Shown here in pieces: positions 23,218 through 34,395 of a stretch of 64,000 nt of DNA (its first letter is position 1; the number at the start of each line of letters is the position of its first letter). The translations under genes and the position numbers were made by a program. Source of the stretch: Schistosoma mansoni (lineage: Eukaryota; Platyhelminthes; Trematoda; Strigeidida; Schistosomatidae); the NCBI RefSeq assembly GCF_000237925.1, contig NW_017386025.1, forward strand, positions 2,418,001 to 2,482,000, written 5' to 3'. The notes beneath the pieces are model-generated. The model was not told where the DNA came from. It made no database searches and saw nothing but the letters and a program-made list of their open reading frames with translations.

Positions 23218-25063
23218 ATGATCTACAAGTCACAACATTTACTGGTTCACAGTAAGCATCCCAAGCAGGGTTGTTTGGTAAATATAATCTACATGTCAGA
23301 CTCAATCCAAACAGAAAGTTCGGAGGATGAATGCGATTTGTCGCCGTTAGAGATAATCACTGTTGTGACTACGGCAGTCCAACTCCGAGAATTTGATCGA
23401 GTTGTGATTTACCTAACTAGAGCATCGTTTCATGAGGCACAATATCAAACCTGAGGAAATTCGCTGTCGAGATTTATGCTCTGTCCTCTCTCCTTCAGTA
23501 GTCAAAGAAGTTCGTGACTTGATTTTAAGTCCCCCAACACCACAACCATACACCATTTTAGGACTAGAGAAAGTGAACAGTTTACCTCTATCAGACAATA
23601 AAAGAGTTCGAAGACTTATCCATGGAGAAACAATAGGTGAAATGTCATCATCACAGTTTTTACGTCACCTCCAATTCTTGGTGGGTGACAACACAGTGGG
23701 TGAAGTGGTTCTAAAACAAAGAAGGATACAAGCTCTACCATGCTAAATCCAACACCGTTTTGATGTACAAGGCCCTGAAACCTCACTCAGAGAGTTTTGC
23801 AGGTACACTAACGAAAAGAGGTCTCCCAATCACATCACTTACGTTAAATCATACACAAAAAGAAGAATAATTATAAGACCAGGTCACAACGGAACTCGTT
23901 GTGATTGTTGAAAGTCTCACAGAGGTTGCTACCAAAATGCAAACGGATCACAGAAACATAACAGGCCACCACAGAGACCTAGATTCAAGATACAGAACAG
24001 TCCAAAAAAGTCCAGCGAACCTGTTAGTATCACCGGAATTCGGTTGTCAACTCAACCAAGCACAGTCGGCCATAGGCCTGGCCGAAACAGACTCCCGAGG
24101 ATATGGGGAACGGCTAACTCCTCTTCAGCTCGCGACAACTAAGGAGAGGTGCCTTAACAGTCACTTGTTTGATTCTAGAGACAGAAATTCAGGCTTGAAA
24201 GTTTTGGTGGATACCGGTGCTGATCTTAATATCATTCCTCTGAATAAAACTGAGCTGGGTCGAGAAACTTCCCCAGTTATACTTCAAGCCGACAACAAAA
24301 CTAAAATCACGGCTTTCCACAGAATACGTTGACGCTGAACCTATGTTTTGGGAAGAAATTCCCCTGGGTTTTCACCGTAGCCGATTTATATCTAGCAATC
24401 ATGGGAATGGACATTTTAGAGATATGCATTTTCAGTCAACACAAAAAGACTTTTGACACCGAAAGAAACTTCAAGGTACATACAAAACAAAGAAAGCCAC
24501 ATCACTTGTCTAAATTTGATGCAAACTCCTCTAATAGCAACTGCGAAATCCCAGGATATACTCGCAGAATCTCCAGACCTAGCTAAGAAGAATCCTCATT
24601 CTTCCAAAATTAAGTGAAAGATAAGTAATACAGTCAAAACTGAAAGCGCACTTGTGTTTCTAGGTCTAGTAGACTATCACTGGATGAGCTTAAAATAACT
24701 CGGGCCGAATTCGACTACATGCTACAGCTGGGTACTATCTGTCCGTCTGATGGCCAATGGGCATCTCCTTTACATATAGTCTCAAGAAAAAATGAAAGTG
24801 ATTGTCGATCTCTCGAGGATTATAGGTCTCTCAACTGTCAAATAATACCAAATTGGTACCCAATATACCACCTCTCAAGATTTAAAAATAAAAACCTATT
24901 CACTACTAGTCTGGTTTCTTCTGTCGGAAGGACGAAGGGTACTCACAGGCACGAAACTCGCATAGGCTCCCAATCGTTTCACACAGGTCATCTATGTTGG
25001 CGATCTACAGCCCCACCGTCATTTGAAGGACCTAGCTGTAGATTTACTTCCAAACATTTATAG
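23218..25063 (+). mobile_element. Degenerate Ty3/gypsy retrotransposon: gag, protease, RT start
   Basis: A gag-like part occupies 23290-23890: a 'LREFD' block, CRDLCSVLSPSVVKEVRDLIL.SPP, RVRRLIHGETIGEMSSSQFLRHLQ, then a Cys/His-rich remnant near 23900. Protease is at 24190-24330 with VLVDTGADLNIIP, the active-site DTGA intact. A G-patch-free linker follows, then the RT start at 24719: LQLGTICPSDGQWASPLHIVSRK and the DYRSLNCQIIPNWYPI region. After 24900 the frame jumps and the rest of RT, RNase H and integrase are missing, so this is internally deleted. It is separate from the antisense gypsy at 12.9-16.1 kb. Confidence 0.8.
24190..24332 (+). pseudogene. gypsy aspartic protease remnant
   Basis: LVDTGADLNIIP with flanking hydrophobic residues is the retropepsin-type active site. 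The surrounding element is frameshifted at 24332, so no working polyprotein is encoded. Confidence 0.7.
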
Positions 25064-27365
25064 ACAGTAGTGACATTCACTGGCGTTATGTCTATCAAGG
25101 CTTCTTTAGATTCGACATCCGATTGACTAATGCTTCGCCTTCCAGTGAAGTATCAAAAACACTATCCAGAAGGACGTGATTTTCCAAAGTTCCTTTGACA
25201 GCATAAGGTTTAACGGGAATAACATTCAAATGAACCTTCGATGAGTTCCAATTTCAGGCTAAATTAACTACATGGTTACTAGTACCATCACTATGTAAAA
25301 ATGTGTGATGTTGAGTTTTTCAGTTTTCATTGTCACACTTTAAGCACTACCTACATGACCTGGCTATGTGACACTTTCTAAAACAAAGATAAAACAGACC
25401 TCATCTTCTTTCTTCCTATCTCATTACAGTAACCTTCATTTTCGATAGCTCCATACTATGTCACTTTGTGAACACTTTAACAAAACTTGTAACTTACAAA
25501 ATTGGTGAAGTTAGAAAAATCCCTTTAAAGGAAAGATCAAAGATAAATTCACACCAATATATCAAACCTAATAATTGAGTAACTCCTTATATTGGCATAA
25601 ATGAGATCTTTTTATGCTGCTGTCAATCTGCAAGATCTTCGTGTTCAAAAATGACCCACTGAAGTTGAATGTTAAGACTCTGTTGAACCGTAAACACATT
25701 GTATGCAACCTGATTGGTCGGTTGTGATTGTCAGAGGATTTACTTTTGAGTCAATTACAGCGAACTTATCTAGTTGGACGCTACAAACCTATAACCAACG
25801 AACTTGTATGCAGTGGTCACCTACATTGTTCTCATCCAAACAAAATGACGTAAAAAACAGGTGAAAAATTAAGTTGACAGGTAGTGGAAAACTCTCAGTA
25901 TATAGTTTGCAAAGATAAAAATATTGCTTTAGAAAATTGGTTATTGTACACTCAACATCTTTTGTGTCTTCTCCCTTGAAGTGGCGCGTTCTGCACACAA
26001 GTGTTGGATTTCAATTTTTGGTTGGTTGTGCCCGAATTCGGTAAATAATCTATTGATAAATGTGACTGAATAATTGTTTTTTTCATACATATTTAATTTT
26101 TCCTTCAGTTTGCGGAATCTATGGTATAGTTTAGAAGCCAGTGCAATAGAGCGCATGTATACATATATAAATCATTCCGGTTGTGTGGTTCGAAAAATTT
26201 CTTTTTTGATCATTATGGTGTAAAGTTGAGGGCTTCTATTATTTCACTGGGTAATAAGTATATTAACGTGAAAGTGGCTTTGTTTTGTTAATCGACGTGC
26301 TACTGATATATTTCTAATCGCGGTTGCTTGTCCGAAATTTCAAACGAGACCACGCTCTTTATTTCAGCCAACAATTGAGTTGTATGTATGTATGCGCTTG
26401 GTGAGACTATTTATGAACGACCTTTGAGTGATGCTAAAATAACTTTGGAATATCCACCAACTTACTTGGGTTAAATGAGAGTTATAGGTTAGTGTGAGGA
26501 GTTAGAGTTAGGATTTACGGTTGATTATTAGGATTAAGAGTTGGATTTAATGTTACCATCACGAACTGACATCAGCTCTGATGTCAAAATGATATCTAGC
26601 CAAATAAATGAACTAACCTCCCGCCAACATCCAAGACCTAATATCATAAATTTAATTGCTCCAAACATAAATTATAGTTTCGCCCATGTTTGGGAATTTC
26701 ATACAATTCCTGTCAGTCAGAATGAGGTAGATCCCAGTCTGCTATCCAATATCGTTGCCACAAACTTGGATAAATTAGTTGATTTCTTTGTGCTCGTTTT
26801 TTGTTTTGGTACGGTCCCAGGAATTCGGTTATGTCCAATGAGTGGTATTCCAGCCACTTAACCACTAATTCTAGTCACTGTGATATTTATTTGTGGTTTT
26901 GTTTATCTTGTAGTTAAGTGAAAGCGTTTGACTCAGGGTGGTGGGGTTTCTGGATACCAGCAACCATCAAGTCACCGGTCAGGAGGTTGGTTGGTAACTC
27001 GAGTATTAAGAGGTGATTATTTCACGAATAAATAAATAGTTTTAATAATTGATGTGTAAGAAAATGGAACTGAAATTACAGGAGAGAAACACAGATGATC
27101 ATAGGAGAAGTAGTAAGTAGTTACGGGTTATGCGGTCATGATAACCGTGGTAATTTATGAGACATGTATCAGACAGTGCCGCTTGAAGAGGAGGATGGTA
27201 ATCCATAAGTGAGTGCGTTTTTGTCAAGTCTCCTGTTGAATCTATCCACTAAGGGGGCTGTGTTCATTTCGGCTGGAAGAAAATTTGATTTGCAATCCTG
27301 CGAATGTTGCCTGGAGAAGCGTGATGATGTCCTGGTAATATCCTGTCATCGGGTGGTTCGATGTA
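25064..27365. other. Long non-coding stretch
   Basis: Frames at 25789-25998 (-), 25941-26156 (-) and 26541-26861 (+) lack family motifs. A patch of TTAGG-rich words occurs at about 26480-26552. Nothing else was supported. Confidence 0.3.
26480..26552 (+). repeat. Short TTAGG-rich, telomere-like degenerate patch
   Basis: 'ggttagtgtgaggagttagagttaggatttacggttgattattaggattaagagttgg' repeats variants of TTAGGN with no perfect TTAGGG. It may be simple-sequence drift. Confidence 0.3.
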
Positions 27366-27369
27366 CTTC

Positions 27370-27870
27370 GAAGGGGCACAGATATATATGCGCCGCACAA
27401 CTCTCATTTGGTTTGTGTGAGGGCTGTGATACTGCCCAGGTGCCCAAACTGAAGCAGGTGGTTTTCTTAGGGGGCTACACCCGGAGCCTTTGTCCTAAAG
27501 GTTTGATCCACAAGGCAGTAGAGCATCGTGAGGAGATGCAGTCCTATGGTAGCAGGTGACCAACGATTGAATCATACGCCAATTGTTCCCTCAGGATACT
27601 AGAGCCCATGTGCACCATCGGTTCGGAATCAGGGTTTTCCTACTCCCCTAGGTGGACTCGCCGTGTCCACCAACCCGGTTAAAGCGCCGGACATTCGCTT
27701 TTCCTCCTCTCAATTTCGTAAACAACACCCCCGGCCACGAGACGACAGTGAGTAGGACTTCCCTGGCAGAGGCTATATACGCGTGGCCATGTGAAAGCAT
27801 TTCGAGAGAGAGCGGACTCTCTCCACTCTCGGCCGTACCAGGGCATTTGGGGGCACGACGTAATTCATAT
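27370..27870 (-). repeat. ~500-bp dispersed retroposon, copy 3
   Basis: Minus-strand sense from 'cgtgcccccaaatgccctggtacggccgag' (near 27860) down to 'tatatctgtgccccttcg' (near 27370). The antisense frame at 27652-27915 and the sense blocks both match copies 1, 2 and 4. It retains the 5' 'cgtgccccc' end that the 55-kb copy lacks. Confidence 0.78.
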
Positions 27871-28127
27871 GTATACCACTATAAGATTCCCTCTTATCTT
27901 CTTGTAGCCCAGTGAGAATAATCTCAGGTACTAGAATCTGTCGTAATATATATGTTATAGCCCTACCACAAACATGACTGTCCATCTTTGTACTTCGTCA
28001 AGAGATTTATGTCTCTTGAAGAAGTGGGGCGCTACTACATCGTGGAATTCTAGGTAAGGACGTGCTTACGTTTTAAAGTGTTAGGAACAAGTCTGGGATG
28101 ATTGCGCCAAGTTGTTCACACATGATG

Positions 28128-28192
28128 TTTATTTATTTATCCGAACAGGTAAGCATTAGTTCAAGGGGACACCAAATACTTATGCGCCACAC
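28128..28192 (-). repeat. ~500-bp retroposon, 3' tail fragment
   Basis: 'tttatttatttatccgaacaggtaagcatt...ggggacaccaaatacttatgcgcc' is the reverse complement of the family's 3' end (ggcgcata...ggtgcccccttg...aaataaataaa). Confidence 0.6.
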
Positions 28193-28249
28193 AATAACAA
28201 AGAGATATGGAATGTAAAGTACATAAAATGATATAAAAGAAAAAACAAC

Positions 28250-29640
28250 CAACAGTCAGCTACAACGTAGGACCAGGCACATTTATGCGTCGGTCCAAGT
28301 TGCCACACCATTATCAAAAGTTGAACACCAAATTCATATAAAGATATGATACAGAGAGAAAGAATTAGTTCGTAGAAAGAAAGGTATGAAGCAATTTCAA
28401 TCTCACGGTTTAAGGGAAGACGAATAGTGTATACACCTACGTCACTGTGATCGAGTCCGAGCCATGTCACCCAAAGTCTACAACTATTGGTTACGATAGT
28501 CACGCGGGCCCCAACCAAGTAGTCTGCATGTATCAACATGACTCAAACCAAAAGTTAGTGACTTCAAGGACTGGTGCCACATTTTGGTTTGGCCGCCCCC
28601 AACTTTCTTCCAACTATTCCCAACACTAGTCAGCATTGCGCACTGTGGTAATCGGTGTTCAGACATACGTAACACGTGGCCTAACCAAAAACAACATCAA
28701 CTGATTTACCATCACTCCCTAACACCCTGCGTCTAACCTCACTATTACTTACCTGAAGATCCCAGAAGATGCGAGCAATATTTCTAAGGCATCTGTGGTC
28801 AAATACTGGTAACTTACGAATATCTCCTGCTCCTAATGGCCACGTTTCGCAGTCATAAAGTAGAACAGAGCGAACTGCTGCACAGTATACTCGTCCCTTA
28901 ATTGGTAGACGGATATCTCACCTTCCCCATATGTGACGTAAGATGGCAAAAGCCAAACGAGCTTTTTGAATCCGTGCTGAGATTTCGTCAGACACCAACC
29001 CATTAGGGCTAGTCATACTTCCAAGTTAAGTGAGGTTGTCGACGCATTCAACCACTTCACTCTCAATCCTTAGTTCAGGTGTTGACGCAGGTCAGTTCTG
29101 AAGCACCAACTTGCATTTACAGGGAGAGGAACGCATCCCAAACATCCTGACATTGTTGTGCAGTACTATCAAAAGACTGCATTTTATCAGCAACTTTACC
29201 AAACAGGACTGTCATCTGCGTATTCTAAGTCGATAAGTGGACCTCCTGGTAGGAGATCGATTACTGAAAATTCAGTCGATGAGAACGTTATTCCCAGCTC
29301 TAGGTCTATGATGGAATCGAACAAAAATAGGGATAGTGGACAACCCTGTCGGACACCACTTGAGGATGCGAAATCAGATGACAGTTCACCATAAGCTCTC
29401 ACTCGACTGGTAGTGTTCGAGTAAAGAGCCTTCACAAGGTTTATGCACTTCTATGGTACACCTTTTAATGACAGACACTGCCACAGAACCTCTCGGTCAA
29501 GAAAAACTATCATGTCTGTGTTCTAAAACCTGACGAATAGTGAATATGTGGTCGATACAGCCACGACTAGGTCTGAAACCAGCCATATTTTCTTGTGTTT
29601 GCAGTTCACGAGTCTTTGTCAAGCGTCCGAGAATGACTGA
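28250..29640 (-). mobile_element. LINE, RT to 3' UTR, antisense
   Basis: Minus-strand sense from [19 protein letters not shown] (near 29640) through [77 protein letters not shown] (29210-29250) and the C-terminal tail to [10 protein letters not shown] (28490), ending in the 3' UTR with 'cagtcagctacaacgtaggacc' at 28253. It is nearly identical to the inverted copy at 40962-42210 over more than 1 kb, including the 3' UTR. Several frameshifts are shared. The 5' side stops at 'ggagcatct' and runs straight into a piece of the 500-bp retroposon. Confidence 0.9.
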
Positions 29641-29644
29641 GGCT

Positions 29645-29870
29645 AGTATTTTAGATGCTCCATCTTTTTTCGTTGCTCCACTGCCTTGTGGACTAGACTT
29701 CTGGTTCGAAGACTGGAAGAGTGGCCTTCTAAGAAAACCACTTGCTTTAGTTTGTGCGCCCGGGCAATACTCCAGCCCCCTTACAAATCGAATGATTTGT
29801 GTGGCACGTCTGTGTTTGGTACCTCCTTGTACCAATGTTTATGTGCTTTAATAAAGAGACAAATAAATAA
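29645..29870 (+). repeat. ~500-bp retroposon, 3' half
   Basis: 'gttgctccactgccttgtggactagac' to 'tttggtacctccttgtaccaatgtttatgtgctttaataaagag' matches the last 220 bp of the 55-kb copy. It joins the LINE at a shared 'gatgctcc'. Confidence 0.75.
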
Positions 29871-29874
29871 GCTA

Positions 29875-30790
29875 AGAAACGTTCTCGTTCCTCCAAAGTA
29901 TTTCGTTTGTGATCACGTCAAGCATGACTGTACCGTGGTCACTATTTCCTATTGGGAAGCGGATATGAAGATCTCCAACTAAAAGCGGATTATCTATTGG
30001 TAAATCATCTAAGTCTGAATGTTTTCCGTCTCTGTCCCATCTCGTGGCACCACCCACACATTTAGTCAGTCCCGAACTCCTGATGGCTGTGGCAAGCCGC
30101 TGACGGAACCGCCCTGTAGGGGTTGTGTCGTGCTTACTGATATTTAGGGATAAAGTGTTGAAGCCTCCAACTCATAGTATTTGGTCAAAATCCAGGTGTG
30201 GTAAGTCTAGTACCGTCTGTATTATCTCATCATTTTGGATGTTAGTACCTGTGGCCAGCCGGAACACTCCTCAAAGCAAGCATTTTGTGACGTTCACATT
30301 GAAGCACCATCAGCACGATTATACTACCTCGGTTATTTCAGTGCTGTGTGTTGTCACAGCTTTGATGTTGCTGTTAATGTATATTACCACTCCACCTGTT
30401 TTGTGTAACATATCGTATCGGAAAAGTATCATGTCTTGCAAGCTCACTTCTTCATCAGTGACGTAGCATAATAGCCATGTTTCAGTGAGGACTATGATCT
30501 TCAGTCATAACTGAAAGCAAATGTCTCTGATTTGGCTTAGTTTACCCTCTTAGTCCTCTTACGTTGCTGTGGAGGCTCTTGGTTTGTCTTATCGCCTGGT
30601 GCTCTACAACAGCATCTATCTTCTGGTTTTTAAACGAATTGTTGTTCCAAGTGTGCTGGCGAGTTCCATGCGAACTGGTTGCTGTAGGCTTTTTTGCCTG
30701 TAGAGCATATTCCATTAGCGAGACCGTGGCCTTTGTGTCATGTACCGTGGGTTGTTTATCATGGTCGACTGACACTACGGTGTTTGATTG
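29875..30790 (-). mobile_element. LINE endonuclease remnant (CR1/jockey-like), antisense
   Basis: On the minus strand, SLHSNVRGLRGKLSQIRDICF near 30560, then IIVLTETWLLCYVTDEEVSLQDM near 30480, GGVVIYINSNIKAVTTHS near 30380, and further down LLVGDLHIRFPIGNSDHGTVMLDVI at about 29900-29990. These are the endonuclease blocks (N, TETWL, YINSN, GD, SDH) of CR1-type LINEs. Frames are broken and RT does not follow. Confidence 0.72.
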
Positions 30791-33185
30791 GGCTTTTCTG
30801 TTGTTATATTATCGATCTAGGTCTAGTTTCACAACATCTGAAGTAACTGGAGAGGTCACTTCTTGAGCTGTACCAAGTCTGAAGGGCTTCAGTTAAGTCC
30901 CCTCGGTTTCTGGAATTCACAACCATGAGACGCCGAGACTTAATGGTCGTGAGGTGTTACTGACGAGGCAGCCTGGAGACGCCGATTATCGTAGTGCTGT
31001 GAAGGTTCGTGCCGCGTGGTAGCCAACGCCAGTTGCACATCGTGCTTGTGAGCTTCATCCCGACTACCACTTACTAGCTCAGAGGCTCCGTGGACCATCA
31101 TTCTGGGTGATTCTTAGGTGTTTAGTGATTCGGCTACATCTCTTACGGCCCACAGTTTCTCATGTCTAACCCTGATTTGAAAAGATCAATCAACCAATGG
31201 TCACTGGAATAACAGCAGATATTTTTCTGTAACGTGTGCTGGATCTAAAGTTACCATCAGTGGCGGGGACTTACCATTTTCTACGTGTTGGCCATGATAC
31301 AGGCAGCATAGCTTAGCTAAAGTGGTACTCTTTCACATCATTGTGCATTATTTATCCCACTGTTCTTTATTACAGGTCGCCCTACTGTCGAATAAGCTAC
31401 TCTCTGACACTGGGATACCAAACATAATCAGGAACTTTTGTCTAGCATCTTTGTCCCTCCCTCTTTTATTAGTTCTGTTGGTGTTCTTTCTCTACATTGT
31501 GAGCAAGTGTACCAGGACTATGGACAGGGGTGACTTAGCACAAACCCACAGTATTGCCTAGGTACTGCTGTATCATAGTAACAGTGAACCCGACCACTTC
31601 AGAAATTACATTCAAATGTCAAGTCACTGGTTTTAACGGGCTACGGGTTCGCGGTACAATCATTGTTTTTGTGCTGTTTCTCTTCAGTAGTAGTTGGCAA
31701 TGCTAGCAATTTAGAACGCCCTTTTTCCCTATTTCTGTTTTGCTTGATAGTCTTACTAGAAGTAGGGATCAAGGTAGAAGTGTGATCCTGATTACTTAGT
31801 GAGAAGTCCAGTTTCGTCGTTTATGTTGAGTCGTCCATATTGTACACATTACCTGAAGACATTTTCTGGTGTCTTCTTGAGCTTTCTTATGATCTTGTTG
31901 CCAGGAAAGAGGATTTTTGGCTTATAAATAACATATAAATTAAAACTTCCTCTACTAGTCGTCATTGTAGTTATAATATGAGCACTAGTGAAAACCTTCA
32001 CTATGCATGCTATTTAATAGATTAAAATGTAAAATTTGGGACAACTGGAAGAGGAAGTATGTGAGACGAAAGTCTAGAACGAGGAAAATATTAGAGATAT
32101 GTGAATGTATTCTACCAAAGAACAAAACCTGAGAGACACGTAAAATCGCAATGTTACTTTTGACCGTTTTAGTAAGCAATTACTCATGGATCCAGTAACT
32201 TATCCACAAGTCCTATGTTTGCAAAAAAATGGATGTGTTTTTGTCGCAGTTGAAGCGACTAGGAAGAGGGCAGTTGATCGAGATAGCTAGACCTGTCGCT
32301 TAGTGGTTCAATCTTGGTATTATTATAGTCAATTTTGTTGTTATGGTTGTCTACCAGCAAGACGAAGACTCAGTGCGTATACTTAGAAGCGCTTAAATAT
32401 TCCAATGTGGTATTGGAAAGGTGAATATTTCCAGTTATTGGTGAGAAATCAAAGAGAACACGTCAAACTCGAAGGGCTCACAATTATCAAACTGTTAGCG
32501 CTCAAAACGCCGAAGGTTTCGCTAGTTTTTCACAAAAATAAGGGATAGTTTATCACCCATCATTTGAAAATGGTATATTCTGGTTTAATTACACCTTACA
32601 TAATTCTCTACATTAGTACGAGGCATTTGGTGTCAAAAGTCATCTTTCATCCACATAATCTCAACGTTAGAGGAAAGTGCTGTAAATATGAGTAATTTGG
32701 AAAAGTTGATGATTTAATCCTACAAAACAAATTTCTTCAGTATGAAAGTTTTGTCTAATTCCCAACCCATTTCTCTAGCAAGTGCATAAACAAACATGAT
32801 GAAATACAAATCAGGACATAATTATTCTCTGAATCATTTGGTTAGTCTCTAGGTTTCTAATCCGTCTATACGATAGATTCACAATTTTAGGCTTTTTATT
32901 TCTCAGTAGATCACAGAATCTATTTGGGACTACATAGTTTATATTGTATCAGCACAAATCCATGTAACAATAAGAAATATAATCGGATCTTAAATATTCT
33001 TGATCTCATACTTCATCACTCATAACAAACGATTATTGTTGCAACGCATAACATTATTTTCATGTACTCCTTTAAACATTCAAATGCTAGACTATGTATT
33101 TCTAGAGAAACCGTATTACAACAAAAAGTACAAGTTGTTCGGTTGAAATATACTATCTAAAGGAACAGGAATTAGTTTCTGGTTA
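30791..33185. other. Long non-coding stretch
   Basis: The part next to 30790 may be the 5' region of the antisense LINE. A hydrophobic frame at 31322-31561 (+) has no supporting splice sites or family match. I see nothing else. Confidence 0.3.
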
Positions 33186-33189
33186 AGCA

Positions 33190-34090
33190 GAGTTGCTCAA
33201 CCTCACTGTTCTTCCCCAACTTTGTCATCAGTCGCATTCTGGGAACGCTTCAGAAGGAAGTACGTAATAGAGGTGGTGGCGATGGTGATATGAATCTCTT
33301 ATTTTCATAAAATTTTCGGTCGTTGGTATGTGGATGATTTCGTTTTATTGTGCGATGATATTTCAGGCCACGAAAATCGCACTTAATTGGTTAACAATCA
33401 GCATCCGTAGGTATGATGTGTACTTTACATTTAAATACAAAGTACTTTCACGAAACTGGGAAAAGCTTGTGCCGGGGCTCATCCTTTAATGAACCGTTAA
33501 AAATAGTCAGAAAGCTAGTGTAACTTGGTAGTTCTGTGAGTGCTATTGGCAGTGTGATTGACGGAATTTACGAACATATGATGAAAGCCAGGGTGGCTTA
33601 TGCTAATCTGGGCCATGTTTGTCATCATCGCGATGTTAGTATGGTCGGGTCAACAACATGTCGGTGAGAGTGGGCTGCTCTATGCATACAAAACACAGCC
33701 TCATTGAATTCGGAATGTCCATTTACTCTTTATTCGATCATAATTGTCTCCTAACGATTCCTGATATACATTATCAACACCAGTTAATGTTGATGTTAAG
33801 CAATTTGAGTTCATGAGGAGTGTCAAATACTCAGTTGGCGTCCTCATCTTGAAACACCAGCTTCTTTATGTTAGACATGTTTTACAAACGTTATCTCAGT
33901 AAATTCCACATTTTGCTTTATTTACCGACAATGTGACTAGATGAAAAATGCAGAGCATTGGTCAGTTCATGACATGGCACCATGGTTTAAAAGGAAGTTG
34001 TATAAAACTCTCATCTGTTTGTGGAACACGACTCCTGGGTTGTGGTGCTAGAAATGATATGACTCAGCAGCTTGAGATATGGACTTGTTT
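33190..34090 (+). mobile_element. LINE 3' region of a second subfamily
   Basis: WYVDDFVLLCDDISGHENRT near 33330 (RT catalytic YVDD), KARVAYANLGHVCHHRDVS near 33600, and at 33948-34080 GQFMTWHHGLKGSCIKLSSVCGTRLLGCGARND match the RT and C-terminal tail of endonuclease-RT LINEs. The tail differs from the [16 protein letters not shown] type elsewhere here, so it is another subfamily. Heavily decayed. Confidence 0.65.
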
Positions 34091-34395
34091 TTATCCATTT
34101 GTTTTTCATTTTACTCACCCTCCTTGTCACAAATTTGCGACTTAATTGTATTGGTGCCTAGTCGTACCAGCATTTATATTTTAGATAAAATAAAGATTGT
34201 ACCATCTGACCTACAATGTGCTGATTCCCTATTTTGTACAAGATACTAGGCGTTACTTAATACATTAATTTCGTGATTTAATCTCTGTTTTACATTCGTT
34301 TTTAGGCATGTTTCTGTAAATGAGATATGAAATGCTCTCTGTCCTGTCTATATAAGCAAAATAACCACACAATTTAGAGATCAGTTGTTTGTTGG

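Noticed and set aside
26541-26861. 106-residue plus-strand frame
   Set aside because: Looks protein-like at first, but has no motif and no splice or poly(A) context.
27209-27559. 116-residue plus-strand frame with several Cys
   Set aside because: Its 3' half is the antisense of the dispersed retroposon; the Cys spacing fits no zinc-binding motif I know.
29686-29982. Plus-strand frame at the retroposon/LINE junction
   Set aside because: Runs from one repeat into another; no independent gene.
31322-31561. Hydrophobic 79-residue frame that could suggest a membrane protein
   Set aside because: T-rich DNA gives such frames by chance; no start context, splice sites or relatives.
33280-33480. Penelope-like RT (YVDD with Gly-Arg-Trp)
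   Set aside because: The following KARVAYANLGH and tail blocks match an endonuclease-RT LINE better than Penelope.
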